From positions 11,847,001 through 11,911,000 of the forward strand of contig NC_056409.1 in the NCBI RefSeq assembly GCF_905147365.1: DNA of 64,000 bases, written 5' to 3'. Under the pieces are notes generated by a model. That model had not been told where the DNA came from. It made no database searches and saw only the letters and a list, made by a program, of their open reading frames with translations. Below, piece by piece: positions 1-10,420 of this stretch (position 1 is its first letter; each line of letters begins with the position of its first letter). Source of the DNA: Aricia agestis. Lineage: Eukaryota > Arthropoda > Insecta > Lepidoptera > Lycaenidae. The translations under genes and the position numbers were made by a program.

Positions 1-159
1 AAAATTTAATCGATTGTAAGGGTTTCGATTAATTAAAAAAAAACGTTTTTTTTAATTGATTTTCATAAAAAATGGGTTCAAAAAATAATGCACAACGTTA
101 ATAATCAAGTTTTCACTTCTGCCGGCACTCCCGGAGTGCAACCCGTCTTGTTTTTATAA

Positions 160-270
160 AATAAGGGGGCTAACGAGCAAACGGGTCACTTGATGGAAAG
201 CAACTACCGTCGTCTAATTAAGCGTCGCCCATGGACAGCTGCAGGTGCGTTGCCGGCATTTAGAAGGGAA
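160..270 (+). mobile_element. Fragment of lepidopteran repeat family E
   Basis: The stretch reads AAGGGGGC-AACGAGCAAAC and continues through GGTCACTTGATGGAAAGCAA and GTGCGTTGCCGGC. The same words occur at 59941-60040 and, on the other strand, at 14488-14590, so this is one dispersed family. Only the first part is present; the G/A-rich middle and the GTGGTATTTCTCCGGTCGA part are missing. The family is noncoding and I cannot assign it to a superfamily. Confidence 0.7.
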
Positions 271-869
271 TACGCTCTCTTCTTTTGTGTTGTTGTGTGT
301 GTGTTTTTCGCAATGTTTTATATGTTACTTACTAGATAATAATATTATACATTATATATTCTAATGCTTTCGTCGCGAGTGAATAATATTAAGTATCGGT
401 ACTAATACTAATCCCGTATAATGTAAAAGAAAATCATACACGCGCTACGATACTTTTACTAATCTCCGATGTTTTTCAATTTACCTACGTTTTCCAAACG
501 ATTGAATTCTATAATTTTTTATCAATCACATGTTATTATTTAAACAACTCGCGACCCAACAGTATTTTAAAGTAAGATGCAGAAATCTGCACAATCTATT
601 GAAGACAAAGATATTAAGCTTTCTGCTTTTATTCTCTACATTTTTGAGTACTATACGAGTACATACTAGTACTATATATGAAAATTGAAGATTGCATACA
701 GATGCTCTTTATTAGTCGGGAGTCCTGTGTGCGCCGCGCGTGCCTAATGACATAAAGCGGGGACTAATGGACTAGCACTAAATTGTAGTACTTTGATATA
801 TTGCGTGCATCCTTGCGTGTTTACATGCACTGTCGCAATAATATCTTATATCTTTAAACGAGCAATTCT

Positions 870-871
<2 letters not shown>

Positions 872-947
<76 letters not shown>
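872..947. repeat. (TA)n microsatellite, tail of the adjacent repeat
   Basis: An uninterrupted TA dinucleotide tract. It abuts the TAATTGGAATCTCGGAATCG end of a dispersed repeat (948-1100). The second copy of that repeat at 23879-24201 also ends in (TA)n, so the tract is best read as a 3' tail that expanded. Any open frame through it encodes only Tyr-Ile repeats and is not a gene. Confidence 0.9.
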
Positions 948-950
<3 letters not shown>

Positions 951-1100
951 GGAATCTCGGAATCGGCTCCAACGATTTTCATGAAATTAAGTATATAGGG
1001 GGTTTCGAGGGCGATAAATCGATCTAGCTAGGAATCATTTTTAGAAAATGTCATTTAATTCGTGTTTTATCGAATACCGAGCAAAGCTCGGTCAAATAGC
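948..1100 (-). mobile_element. Dispersed repeat with CCGAGC/GCTCGG hairpin and (TA)n tail
   Basis: Read on the minus strand this contains ACCGAGCTTTGCTCGGT (a short palindrome), CGATAAAACACGAAT, CTAGCTAGATCGAT, CATGAAAATCGTTGGAGCC and then the (TA)n tail. The same order of words is found on the plus strand at 23879-24201. Two copies with the same microsatellite tail suggest a retrotransposed SINE or a LINE 3' end. I see no coding capacity. Confidence 0.7.
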
Positions 1101-1190
1101 TAGTGAATAATATTATACAGTAAACAATTTTTGTACTTGTAACTATGATTCGGGCGGACGCACACGTCAGATTGATTTTCAGGTCACTAA

Positions 1191-1314
1191 GGGCCTGCTT
1201 CACCACTTCCTGATATGTGCCGAATAGGATAACCACCACTTAATTTCTAAAATCTGTCAAAAAAGTTGTGAATAGCCTATTCGGCACTTTACCAGAAAGT
1301 GGTGAAACAGGCCC
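1191..1314. mobile_element. 124-bp MITE with TAA target duplication
   Basis: The ends are inverted: GGGCCTGCTTCACCACTT on the left and AAGTGGTGAAACAGGCCC on the right. The element is flanked by TAA at 1188-1190 and 1315-1317. A 3-bp TAA duplication with GGG/GGC-beginning ends fits the PIF/Harbinger superfamily; that assignment is inference. A related copy lies at 31272-31424. It has no transposase, so it would need one supplied in trans. Confidence 0.75.
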
Positions 1315-1959
1315 TAAGTATCAAAGCCATGAATCACGTCGCATGCGCTAATTTGCTCGTGAAATATTTTTTCATACTAGAGGGGTCGCTTCATAAAAAA
1401 GATTGAAAAACACTGTTTTATAAGGTTAGGTAAATTTATTAGGTTAAGTGTCTCTACATATTATGTTGATCTACTTAAATTACTTTTCTAAAATTGATTA
1501 TTTTACATCGATATTGTAAACATTCAAGTGTATTAAAGATTTGTAAAATGCACAATTACATTACGTTACGAAATTATTGTACGTTCAACTGACGGGTCCG
1601 ATTATTATTATTATCTGCTTAGTGAGGCTTACAGGTACAATATCTGATTACTGGAGTCGTTGTGTTGGAAATTTTAATTTTTAATGAGCTCGACTTGAGA
1701 AGTCGCTTCACTTCACTGTGATATTTTAAAGTTTATTTTTATGGCTAGTATTTTCATTTTTCGATTCTTTCACATCATCGTCATTACCCATACCTTTTTA
1801 AGATTAAATTAAAATTGCACTTAAATTTTTGGAGTTGGAGAGATCCAACTCTCTGGATAATGGATATATTTTGTAGGATTACAAATCTACTATACGCTTT
1901 CAAATTGCATAATTCGTCCACTGAATATGCATGTCAACGCATTTTTTTTGCTTTTCTGG

Positions 1960-2368
1960 CTAAAGGCTGCAGTGGTGACTAAAGGCTGCAGTGGAGACTT
2001 AAGGCTGCAGTGGTGGCTAAAGGCTTCAGTGGAGACTAAAGGCTGCAGTGGTGGCTAAAGGCTGTAGTAGTGACTAAAGGATGCATAGGTGACTAAAGGC
2101 TGTATAGGTGACTAAAGGCTGCATAGGTGACTAAAGGCTGCAGTGGAGACTAAAGGCTGCAGTAGTGACTAAAGGCTGCAGTGGAGACTAAAGGCTGCAG
2201 TGGAGACTAAAGGCTGCAGTAGTGACTAAAACCTGCAGTAGTGACTAAAAGCTGCATAAGTGACTATAGGCTGCATAAGTGACTATAGGCTGCAGTGGTG
2301 GCTAAAGGCTGCATAGGTGACTAAAGGCTGCCGTACTGACTAAAGTCTGCAGTTGTGACTAAAGGCTG
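1960..2368 (+). repeat. 19-bp minisatellite, units 1-22 (first part)
   Basis: Head-to-tail copies of a 19-bp unit, consensus CTAAAGGCTGCAGTGGTGA. Twenty-one complete units occupy 1960-2358 with no length change, and the first 10 bases of unit 22 follow at 2359-2368. The array resumes at 3855 after a LINE insertion. Variation is concentrated in the last nine bases (CAGTGGAGA, CATAGGTGA, CAGTAGTGA), so there are recognisable subtypes. Each consensus unit holds a CTGCAG site. Confidence 0.95.
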
Positions 2369-3575
2369 GCAATTTGGATTTACAAAGGGACGGTCTACTA
2401 CAGACGCAGGCGTTGAATTGATCAGTAGTATTTTTAATGCCTGGGAGACGTCGCAGGATGCTCTAGGAGTTTTTTGCGATCTCTCAAAGGCCTTTGATTG
2501 CGTGCAACACAAAACATTGGTCAGGAAACTCTGTCACTATGGCATAAAAGGCACAGCACTCGCCCTCCTAAAATCTTACTTGTCAAATAGAACTCAGAGG
2601 GTTGAGATAAATGGTAAAAAATCTGCTGGTGCAAAAATTGAAATGGGGGTCCCACAGGGGTCTATATTAGGACCCTTCCTGTTTCTTATTTATATAAATG
2701 ACCTGCCATTCTTAATTAAAGATAAACATGGGATAGTATTATTTGCTGATGATACATCTCTTACATTCAATATCAAACGGCTTAATGCGTGTTATGACGA
2801 AGTAAATAATGCTCTCTCAAAGATTGTACATTGGTTTGGTGTTAATAACCTTTTACTTAATAGTAAAAAAACAAAATGTATTAAATTCAAATTGCCCAAT
2901 GTAAGGCAAACGGAAACCAATGTGCTTTTAAATGGTGATGTTATGGAGCTAGTGGATACAGCTGTATTTTTAGGTATTACACTAGACTCCAAGCTTCAGT
3001 GGGGCCCTCATATTGCTGGGTTGGCCGACAGACTCAGTTCAGCGGCATATGCAGTAAGTAAGATTAGACAATTTTCAGATGAAACAACAGCACGTCTAGT
3101 GTATTTTAGTTACTTTCATAGTATTATGTCCTACGGCATTTTGCTGTGGGGCAATGCTGCAGATATAAATACAATTTTTGTGCTGCAGAAGCGAGCTGTG
3201 CGGGCAATCTACAAGTTGGCCCATAATACTTCACTTAGAGAAAAAATTAAGGAAACTGGAATCTTAACTGTTGCTTCTCAATATGTCCTATCAAATGTAT
3301 TATATGTTAAAAAGAATATATATCAATTCACGAAAAAATGTGATACCCATGGGAGAAATACTCGTAATAAACATAAGCTTGAAATTCCGGTGACTAGACT
3401 TACTAAAGTCAAAAATTCTTTTAAAGGTCAATGTATACGCCTTTATAATAAGATCCCAGAAATCGTTCAAAATCTCTCAATTAATAGATTTAAAAAAGTT
3501 GTTAAAGAACGTTTGTGTACCAAAGCGTACTATAAAGTTACTGATTTCATGAATGATAGTACACCATGGGAATAA
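2355..3575 (+). CDS. Reverse transcriptase, N-terminally truncated LINE ORF2
   Basis: The product is the C-terminal part of a non-LTR retrotransposon polymerase that copies its RNA at a nicked target. The LINE-derived frame begins at Q6 (about 2370). Residues 1-5 come from the minisatellite and the apparent start is a GTG in the array, so there is no authentic start. Visible motifs are QFGFTKGRSTTDA (6-18), motif A FCDLSKAFDCVQH with D42 and D48 (40-52), motif B GVPQGSILGP (98-107), motif C FADD (130-133), and a thumb/C-terminal region ending FMNDSTPWE. The upstream endonuclease and ORF1 are absent. The frame is open to a TAA stop. RT signature and C-terminal style fit the Jockey/CR1 group; I cannot fix the clade by eye. 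It is not expected to be autonomous. Confidence 0.9.
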   Translation: MTKGWQFGFTKGRSTTDAGVELISSIFNAWETSQDALGVFCDLSKAFDCVQHKTLVRKLCHYGIKGTALALLKSYLSNRTQRVEINGKKSAGAKIEMGVPQGSILGPFLFLIYINDLPFLIKDKHGIVLFADDTSLTFNIKRLNACYDEVNNALSKIVHWFGVNNLLLNSKKTKCIKFKLPNVRQTETNVLLNGDVMELVDTAVFLGITLDSKLQWGPHIAGLADRLSSAAYAVSKIRQFSDETTARLVYFSYFHSIMSYGILLWGNAADINTIFVLQKRAVRAIYKLAHNTSLREKIKETGILTVASQYVLSNVLYVKKNIYQFTKKCDTHGRNTRNKHKLEIPVTRLTKVKNSFKGQCIRLYNKIPEIVQNLSINRFKKVVKERLCTKAYYKVTDFMNDSTPWE

Positions 3576-3850
3576 GGTCGCCCCCTGCAGAGCTGTTTCA
3601 TTATAATATGTATAATAATTGTACACTCGTTGTATTTTATTTAGTCATAATGACACTGTTATTTTATAATATATTTTTTGTAATTTTCCATCTTTTTAGA
3701 AAAAGATGGCCCCGTGCGAGTTTCTTACGCCGGTTCTTCTCGCCGGGTTAGTTCCCGAACCGGTGGTAGGCATCTGTGTAGCCCCGACGTTCAGAGAATA
3801 TTTGAAAAAATTTATTCTGAATAAAAAATTTTGAGTTTGAGTTTGAGTTT
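2369..3850 (+). mobile_element. 5'-truncated non-LTR retrotransposon (Jockey/CR1-like LINE)
   Basis: The insert is 1482 bp. It starts inside the reverse transcriptase domain and runs through the RT C-terminal region, a 3' UTR with GGTTCTTCTCGCCGGGTTAG and CCCGAACCGGTGGTAG, and a short (GAGTTT)n tail. It interrupts unit 22 of the 19-bp minisatellite. The word GCTG is repeated at 2365-2368 and 3851-3854, and removing the insert plus one GCTG restores a perfect 19-bp unit. 5' truncation and a short 3' repeat tail are typical of target-primed reverse transcription. The intact frame suggests a fairly young insertion. Confidence 0.9.
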
Positions 3851-3901
3851 GCTGCAGTCGTGACTATAAGCTGCAGTGGAGACTAAAGGCTGCAGTGAAA
3901 A
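3851..3901 (+). repeat. 19-bp minisatellite, end of array (units 22-24)
   Basis: After the LINE tail the array restarts with GCTG (the duplicated target) and CAGTCGTGA, completing unit 22. Unit 23 is 3864-3882 and unit 24 is 3883-3901, the last degenerating to ...CAGTGAAAA. The full array is therefore 24 units. Confidence 0.95.
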
Positions 3902-3919
3902 GCAAAATCGGCATTTCTT

Positions 3920-4611
3920 ACCATTTAAATTTTGAGGAGTACCTTCGATTACTTATGGATCCCATTACCCTTACTTGGCAATCATAAGGCCAAGTACTAA
4001 TTTAATAATATTTAAAAATAACGAAAGGGAAATAACGAAAATCACATACCAAACGACAGTGTCTTTATCAAAGGCATCTATCCCAACCCAAAAGATTGAA
4101 AAGTACTAAATAGGATCAAAATGCGATGATGCGTGGTGTGACGATGATGACGAATAATCAAATATGATTAGCATATGCTTTCAGTTCTTATAACGACACT
4201 GAAACCCCCAAACATGTATCTTCAAGGAGGTTGGAGTTCTGTTCACTACCTTCGAATCTGGGAATAAAGGCTGGGAATAATGGCATATTTTGGTGCAAAA
4301 TCTGACGTTTTGGTAACATTTGTTCTAAATATGTCCAAAATACTTCATATAAAACCAAAATTACTACCTATAATAATATGTTTCCATTTAAACTTTGAGG
4401 AGTTTCCTCGATTACTCCTGGATCCCATCATCAGATCACCACTTTTATGAACATAGTACTAATCCACGATCATACCCTATACAACAAAAAAATTTAAAAT
4501 CGGTCCACAAACGGCGGAGTTATAAATACATAAATAACTATAAATACATACATAAAAACATTATCCACAGCCGAATATAGAACCTCCTCCTTTTTGGAAG
4601 TCGGTTAAAAA
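3920..4611 (-). mobile_element. Two adjacent copies of repeat family D
   Basis: On the minus strand the right-hand copy begins TTTTTAACCGACTTCCAAAA followed by GGAGGAGGTT, then CCGTTTGTGGACCGATTTT, TGTATAGGGTATGATCGTGG and TCAAAGTTTAAATGGAAAC. The left-hand copy (about 3920-4255) repeats the later half of this order (ATCCATAAGTAATCGAAGGT, CTCAAAATTTAAATGGTAAG). Copies in plus orientation lie at 54250-55570, and a shorter relative at 50598-50920. No open frame is conserved. This is a common dispersed family of unknown class. Confidence 0.65.
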
Positions 4612-4875
4612 ATTATATTTGCTTAATTTTTCATGCCGAAATAAGATAATTATATTATTAAGAACGAATTATTACTTTTAAGAGAGTAAAGGTTATAATA
4701 TGTAACTGTTTAAGCCCAGCCGCACATTGTCCGAAATTTCTGATACGAAACATTTGAACGTCGGCCGGACCGCCACACCGCACACTATCCGAAAATCGAA
4801 ATTTCCTTCCGGCGAGTTCGAGCTCACTCGGCTCAGTACAAAATGTAAGAGAGAGCGCGATCCGTCAGAAACATT

Positions 4876-5080
4876 TGAACTGCCATCCGATCGACGTCAT
4901 CTGAGTCATCTGACACATAATGTCAGACGCCCGCCGGAACGCAATTAAAAATTTCTGCCATCCGATAGACGGCATCTGACAACTCATCCGGACCAGACGT
5001 CAGATACAAAATGTATGAGCAGAGTGCGTTCCGGCAGGCATCTGACATTATGTGTCAGATGACGTCGATCGGATGAGTAC
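4876..5080. repeat. Internal inverted repeat of the compound element
   Basis: CCATCCGATCGACGTCATCT followed by GACACATAATGTCAGACGCC and CCGGAACGC on the left is answered by GCGTTCCGGCAGGCATCTG, CATTATGTGTCAGATGACGT and CGATCGGATG on the right (5027-5080). It lies in the left part of the 4712-6445 element, so that part could itself be a complete small foldback element. Confidence 0.7.
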
Positions 5081-5799
5081 TCTGGTGTTTCGTCCCAAGG
5101 TTTTTAGGCCCAGTGGGCCCAATGACCAGATATGCATTTTTAACATGTTATCATCTGGTGATTGCTCCTCCTTTTATGATTCATTATTTTCTGGCAAGAA
5201 ATTTTGAAGTAGGCACAAAAACACACACAAAAATAATCAGTTATAACCATAATATTGTTTTGTAAATTTAAAAAATATCTAACATAATATTATTGGTCAC
5301 GTATCGGATATACGAGTTTTCATTTTACTAATTATAGCAACACCGCATTAACAGGAAATATTTAATATTCAAAATAATAATAATTAATTACATAAATAAT
5401 AACTTATTTAATATTTATTTAAGTCAGTTATAATAATTGTTACAAGAGACTATGCCGATTAAGCCCAACCGCACATTGTCCGAAATTTCTGATCCGAAAC
5501 ATATCTAACACTAAAAAATATCGAACACCTTAAAACTTATATTATTATTATTATTATTATTAATACCTAACCATACTGCGTCGAATCAAGTTCTTAAAAA
5601 ATACCTGCTCTAATAGGTACTGCGTGAAATTTTAATGGTTGTTTTCCCATAGTAAAATGATTCTATCTTAGTTGTACGATAGACTTGGGAAGTTTTTTTT
5701 TGTATTCAAATCATAAATAAAATTCAGCCGGGCTATAGCCGCTCGCGCCTATCGGCATAAAGTTGCCATAGCACCTACGGGCTACGTGATACAAAATAT

Positions 5800-5915
5800 T
5801 TTTCATTTTCAAATTCAAATGTCTTTATTGCCAGAATGTTGTTGATATAAAGGTTTTATTAAATACTTATAGTTTTAACATTCTGCCACAACAGTGGCGC
5901 GTAATTGAATTAAAC
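5800..5915 (-). mobile_element. 3' end fragment of another LINE
   Basis: On the minus strand the sequence runs GCGCCACTGTTGTGGCAGAA, then a stretch ending CAATAAAGACATTTGAATTT and GAAAATG. An AATAAA-like word followed by a TTTGAA tail is the usual ending of Jockey/CR1-type LINEs in insects. No coding part remains. It lies inside the 4712-6445 element, so it inserted later or was carried with it. Confidence 0.55.
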
Positions 5916-6855
5916 TTACTTATATAAAATTAATTAATTAATTAGTCGTTCTCTTACAAAAAAAAATATACCTATAATTTGCCAATTAAAGAAATATATA
6001 AGCTTTATATAAAAATAATAATTATAAATAAATTTTAAACTGAAATAACTATACAATAATAATATAATTAGATTATTTAGAAAATAAGTACTTTTGTTAT
6101 TATTTATGTCATAAGAGATTTTAATATATGTCCATTGTATTATTTTTTTTTAAATATCATATTATATTCATTCAGTGTATAATAAATGCTTTCATACAAA
6201 GCAATTATTTTGTTTATTATTCAAATCTATAACTTTATTGCTAGCCCTACGGACATAAGCCCAAAAGTCATAAAAAATAATTACTTAAGACCAATCGCCA
6301 GATGAAAAAAATGTTAAAAATTCATATCTGGTGATTGGGCCCACTGGGCCCAAAAACCTTGGTTGGGACGAAACACCAGAGTACTCGATCGGATGGCAGT
6401 TCATATGTTTCTGATCAGAAATTTCAGACAATTTGCGGCCGGCCATCGGTTTAGATTTTGATGTTCCAGCGAGTAATCATCACATCTGGGGGCACGGCAG
6501 TGCTCCAGCCAAGCTTTTTAGCAAAGGCACGGCCGTACCATACTTTTCTCGAAGCGGTTCGCGGCTATTTCACACCCCCTTTATCTTCGATGTTAACAAA
6601 GCTAAGGATTTAGAATTTCGGTCTAGTTACCTAAATTCTAAATCATGGAGCTAGTTTTAATACTTGCTAAGTATTAAAACTAGCTTAACCTCCAAATTAC
6701 ATGACATTTCGATAAATAGTTAGTTACGGATGATCAAAGTTACTACTTTTTGTCACTCACTGACTGACAAATCATCAAAATTCTAAGGTACTTCTAGCAG
6801 ACTTAGAACCTTGAAATTTCCAATTGTCGTTATCCAAAATGGAAGGAAAAATTAA

Positions 6856-7000
6856 GAAATTGGCCAAGTGCGAGTCGGACTGGCGTACATAGGGTTCCGT
6901 ACCGTAAATTTGTATGGGAGCCCCCCCTTAAATCACAAGGTTATGTACTTTTTATTACTTATTATTAAAGTTGAAATACAATTAAGTATTTTCTGAAATT
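6856..7000 (+). mobile_element. Fragment of repeat family C (GGCCAAGTGCGAG)
   Basis: TTGGCCAAGTGCGAGTCGGA, GGGTTCCGTACCGT and TATGGGAGCCCC identify the 5' part of family C. Other copies are at 10318-10420, 23125-23566, 33866-34170 and 54163-56815. The 3' end (GGTACGGAACCCTAAAAA) is absent here. Its class is unknown. Confidence 0.7.
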
Positions 7001-7355
7001 TTCAATAACCTAAAATTAAATAAATGAAAATATTTTTATGTTTGTAACTTTGCAAACAGTATGAGTCTCGACTGCATATTTGTTTTACGTAAAAAAGGCT
7101 TTAATTTAGTTCTGTACTTAATGAAATGAAAAATAGTTTTTAGATCGTTTATAATGAAACAATAATTAAATTCGATTAAAATATAAATTTAATCAGTACT
7201 GCTGCAGCGGTATACACTCCTTACTCGCTCGATATATTATAGGAGTTTTAAGTTATCACATGAAATAAGGTGTGATCCTTTTCAATCCTATTCAACGGTA
7301 ATGCTAAAAATTATCACCTTCAAGTATTAAAACTTTAAAAGTCAATTATAATATT

Positions 7356-7358
<3 letters not shown>

Positions 7359-7433
<75 letters not shown>
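7359..7433. repeat. (TA)n microsatellite, left of MITE F1
   Basis: A pure TA tract ending exactly at the CAGGGTG terminus of the foldback MITE 7434-7692. The tract continues on the other side of the MITE, so the MITE appears to have landed within one longer (TA)n tract. Confidence 0.95.
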
Positions 7434-7801
<368 letters not shown>

Positions 7802-7813
7802 TACTCTTTTTTG

Positions 7814-7860
7814 ACAGCGTCTACTATTTTTTAATATTATTAAAAAATAGTAGACGCTGT
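7814..7860. repeat. Perfect hairpin, 20-bp arms
   Basis: ACAGCGTCTACTATTTTTTA and its exact inverse are separated by the 7-base loop ATATTAT. It directly follows the (TA)n tract. It may be a very short foldback element or a hairpin produced by template switching. Confidence 0.85.
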
Positions 7861-8693
7861 GATTAATATTTTTTACAAGCTATAACAAGGACCATCCCAC
7901 ACTAAGATGGTTTTGCAAAAAGGAACCATCCTGTTTTGTTTAATTATTGTTAGAAATAGTAGTATTTCTATCACATTTATGTTTGTATGCATAGAATAAA
8001 TTACAAAATATACTATTGTAAATTAACTTTACTTAAAATGAATATAATATAGTAATTGACTCAGAACTCAGAAGTATTTACGTTACGTTGTCCACCTATA
8101 GAACTAACGAAGCGAAGAGATAGAGAATGGGTGCTAAGCTAAGTACAGAAAAGTTATAACGTGGCCTGAAAAGAAAAGAAAAAAGAACCTTCAAAAAAGA
8201 AATAAATTACAAAATAAGTTGAAGGCTTGGCTTGAATGTGATCTCAAAACTTTTTACGACAAAAGTATTGACTAGCTATGCAATATTTTGCTTGGCTACT
8301 TTTACATTTTTTGTTTTGGTGGGATTATAATCTACACGAGAAAAAAAAATAACTTAGGTACTTTGTACAAAAATCAGAGTTTTATTTTCTCAGCGGAAAC
8401 TTAAATTTATAAAATGAAAAATATAAACAAAAAGAGAAATGGGAGCGCCGAAATAAATTAAACCTCGTTATCTCTTGTCACTGGTCAATTGTGATTTCGA
8501 AATGGAACAAGAAAAACTGAATAAATTAAGTTTTTCTGTGAAAAGTATATTACAAATGTAAATTTTATTAAGCTCTCGAAAAAGGCTTGCATATTATAAT
8601 GTGTATGTTTTTGATGTATTTCTGGTAGCCGAGGCTTAAATTGTAACTAGTATAGGGAAGACGGTTCTTGGTATCGATAACCACTTGCCTGTA

Positions 8694-8884
8694 CAGGGTG
8701 TAACAAAAATAAGTGATAATTTTTTTTTTCACTTTTGTATGGGGAAACTCGTGACGCTCGGGCCCTTGCCCATGCAAAAGTGAAAAAAAAAATCGTCTTT
8801 CAGCGCTGCTACTTTTACAGTGAACTCTCTACAAGGAACACGTACACACCCTAAAGTATTATCACTTATTTTTGTTACACACTG
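8694..8884. mobile_element. Foldback MITE F2, TA target (191 bp)
   Basis: The same family as F1: CAGGGTGTAACAAAAATAAG at the left, TATTTTTGTTACACACTG at the right, and GCGCTGCTACTTTTACAGTG inside. TA flanks it at 8692-8693 and 8885-8886. The left half is shorter than in F1: the part between GTGATAAT and TTTTTTTTCACTTTTG is deleted, so the palindrome is asymmetric. Confidence 0.88.
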
Positions 8885-9606
8885 TATATTTCACACGCCA
8901 GTACCAGAACGAATCTTATGTCTTATGTGTCGAATTACAGTTTGAGGGGTTTTCGCCGTAGTTGTGACAATTTTGGGAACATAACGTTTTGTTTTAAATG
9001 AAGCAATGTGAATTGATAACATGATATTATAACTGTCAACTGAATCATCACATGGACAACTCTACACACCAATATAACAAGTAGTATTGCTCGGCAATCC
9101 ATCGAGCACCATACATATAAAATTAATATGCACCTCGAGTAACAGAAACACACTACACAGAAATAACCTTCATGAAACGCGGATTATCGACATACAGCTC
9201 AACACTGAGGTCTCATTACACGCGCATATAAAGAGTAGTTTCACCTCGCACGATGCTCGGAACTCAGGCAACCGATCTAATTTGCGGGGCGGCCATTAAT
9301 TGCGCCATAGTGCTGGCCACTTGCGACTTATAAAAATCTATTTGCAGTTCACCAGTGTATACGACACTTTACTAACATCCGAATATAATACCGCCGGCGG
9401 ATTTAGCGTAGTAGAGTCAGAAATTCATTGGTATATTGATAACTTTTTTAGTACTGAGTTCCATTATCGCGGGCTTTGAGCGCCGCGAACGAATCAAGAA
9501 ATTCTGTAACGAAAAAACATACAACACTCCCACTCTCCACTACTTTTTGTCGGTCGCGGTCGCTTGCCGCGTTGATCGGAACGGTAAGTACCTTTACGTA
9601 CATATT

Positions 9607-9760
9607 TAAAACTAGCTTTTGCCCGCGGATTCGCTCGCGTGGAATTCGAAAATCGCGTAAAATACGAATATTCTTGCAAATCTCCTTTGGAAACTTGATG
9701 TTTTCCAAGACCAAAAGTAGCCTATGTTACTCTCCAGTCTCCATCCTTTCAACTAAGTCT
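9607..9760 (+). mobile_element. Fragment of tail family B/A
   Basis: ACTAGCTTTTGCCCGCGGAT-TCGCTCGCGTGG opens the fragment, followed by CGCGTAAAATACGAATATTC, CCTTTGGAAAC and GACCAAAAGTAGCCTATGTT. The inverse of this order is found at 25967-26185. The CTAGCTTTTGCCCGCG word is a frequent retroelement-type end in Lepidoptera. No gene is supported here. Confidence 0.6.
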
Positions 9761-10317
9761 ATGCCAAAAATGTCTTGGTTAAATGGCCTGGTCATTGTTA
9801 GCTTCCTATTACAAGATCGGCAGATTGCAATCAAAAGTACATCACGTGTTCAATGTTCATCTATCTATCTCACCCAAACACAGAGCTATCTATGTACCAC
9901 TCTTGTTACGTTCTCAGAAATGTTTGCTGTGTGTTCTGTGAAACGAGATACTGTCTGCTAATTATATTATGTAGGTATACATATTATATACTAGGCAAAG
10001 TATATGGAGGGGAAGTAGGTTATCTCCGGCCCAATCCGCGATATAATTGCCTACTGTCTAACCGCCGTACTCAGAGACATTTAATTACGATTAACCTTCA
10101 ATTTAATGAAGAGTTTGACAGATAATGTAAGTATGGAGCTTATGTCAAAATTTTGAATTAATTGCATTTAAGTAATTAATGTTCCACTCTGAGTGCGGCA
10201 GTTAGAGTTGTCAATTTTAGCAATATAACACATCTCTTATTACTCAATAAAGTTCAACAATGGTTTTCCTATCAAATGTAGAAAATTCAAGATGCAGAGC
10301 AGCATTATTTATATTTA

Positions 10318-10420
10318 AAAAATTGGCCAAGTGCGAGTCGTACTCGCACATGAAGGGTTCCGTACCGTTATAGAGAGGAAAATAGGGAAAAATTGTGTTT
10401 TTTTAATGGTAAGTGTCGGT
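10318..10420 (+). mobile_element. Fragment of repeat family C
   Basis: It starts AAATTGGCCAAGTGCGAGTC followed by ACATGAAGGGTTCCGTACCG and TTATAGAGAGGAAAATAGG. Only the 5' portion of the family is present. Confidence 0.7.

Larger units (their letters stand above)
4712..6445. mobile_element. Compound element with inverted ends (~1.7 kb)
   Basis: The left end CCGCACATTGTCCGAAATTT-CTGATACGAAACAT is matched in inverted orientation by the right end near 6397-6440 (ATGTTTCTGATCAGAAATTT and CAGACAATTTGCGG). A second inverted pair sits inside: 5064-5165 against about 6290-6400, sharing CTCTGGTGTTTCGTCCCAA, TTTTTAGGCCCAGTGGGCCC and CATCTGGTGATTG. A further left-type end is embedded at 5457-5510. A TTAA precedes the left end (and TTAA precedes the embedded end), as in piggyBac-type targets, but the right flank has no TTAA. 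It is best read as a nonautonomous DNA element, probably nested or rearranged. Confidence 0.6.

Noticed and set aside
778..972. Tyr-Ile repeat open frames (also 7628-7834, 41484-41723, 62901-63128)
   Set aside because: They are translations of (TA)n microsatellites.
1960..3901. CRISPR-like array
   Set aside because: The units are contiguous 19-bp repeats without spacers in a eukaryotic repeat landscape; it is a minisatellite.
9476..9961. 161-residue open frame
   Set aside because: It runs through a family A/B repeat fragment, overlaps two minus-strand frames, has no recognised domain and lacks a plausible start context.
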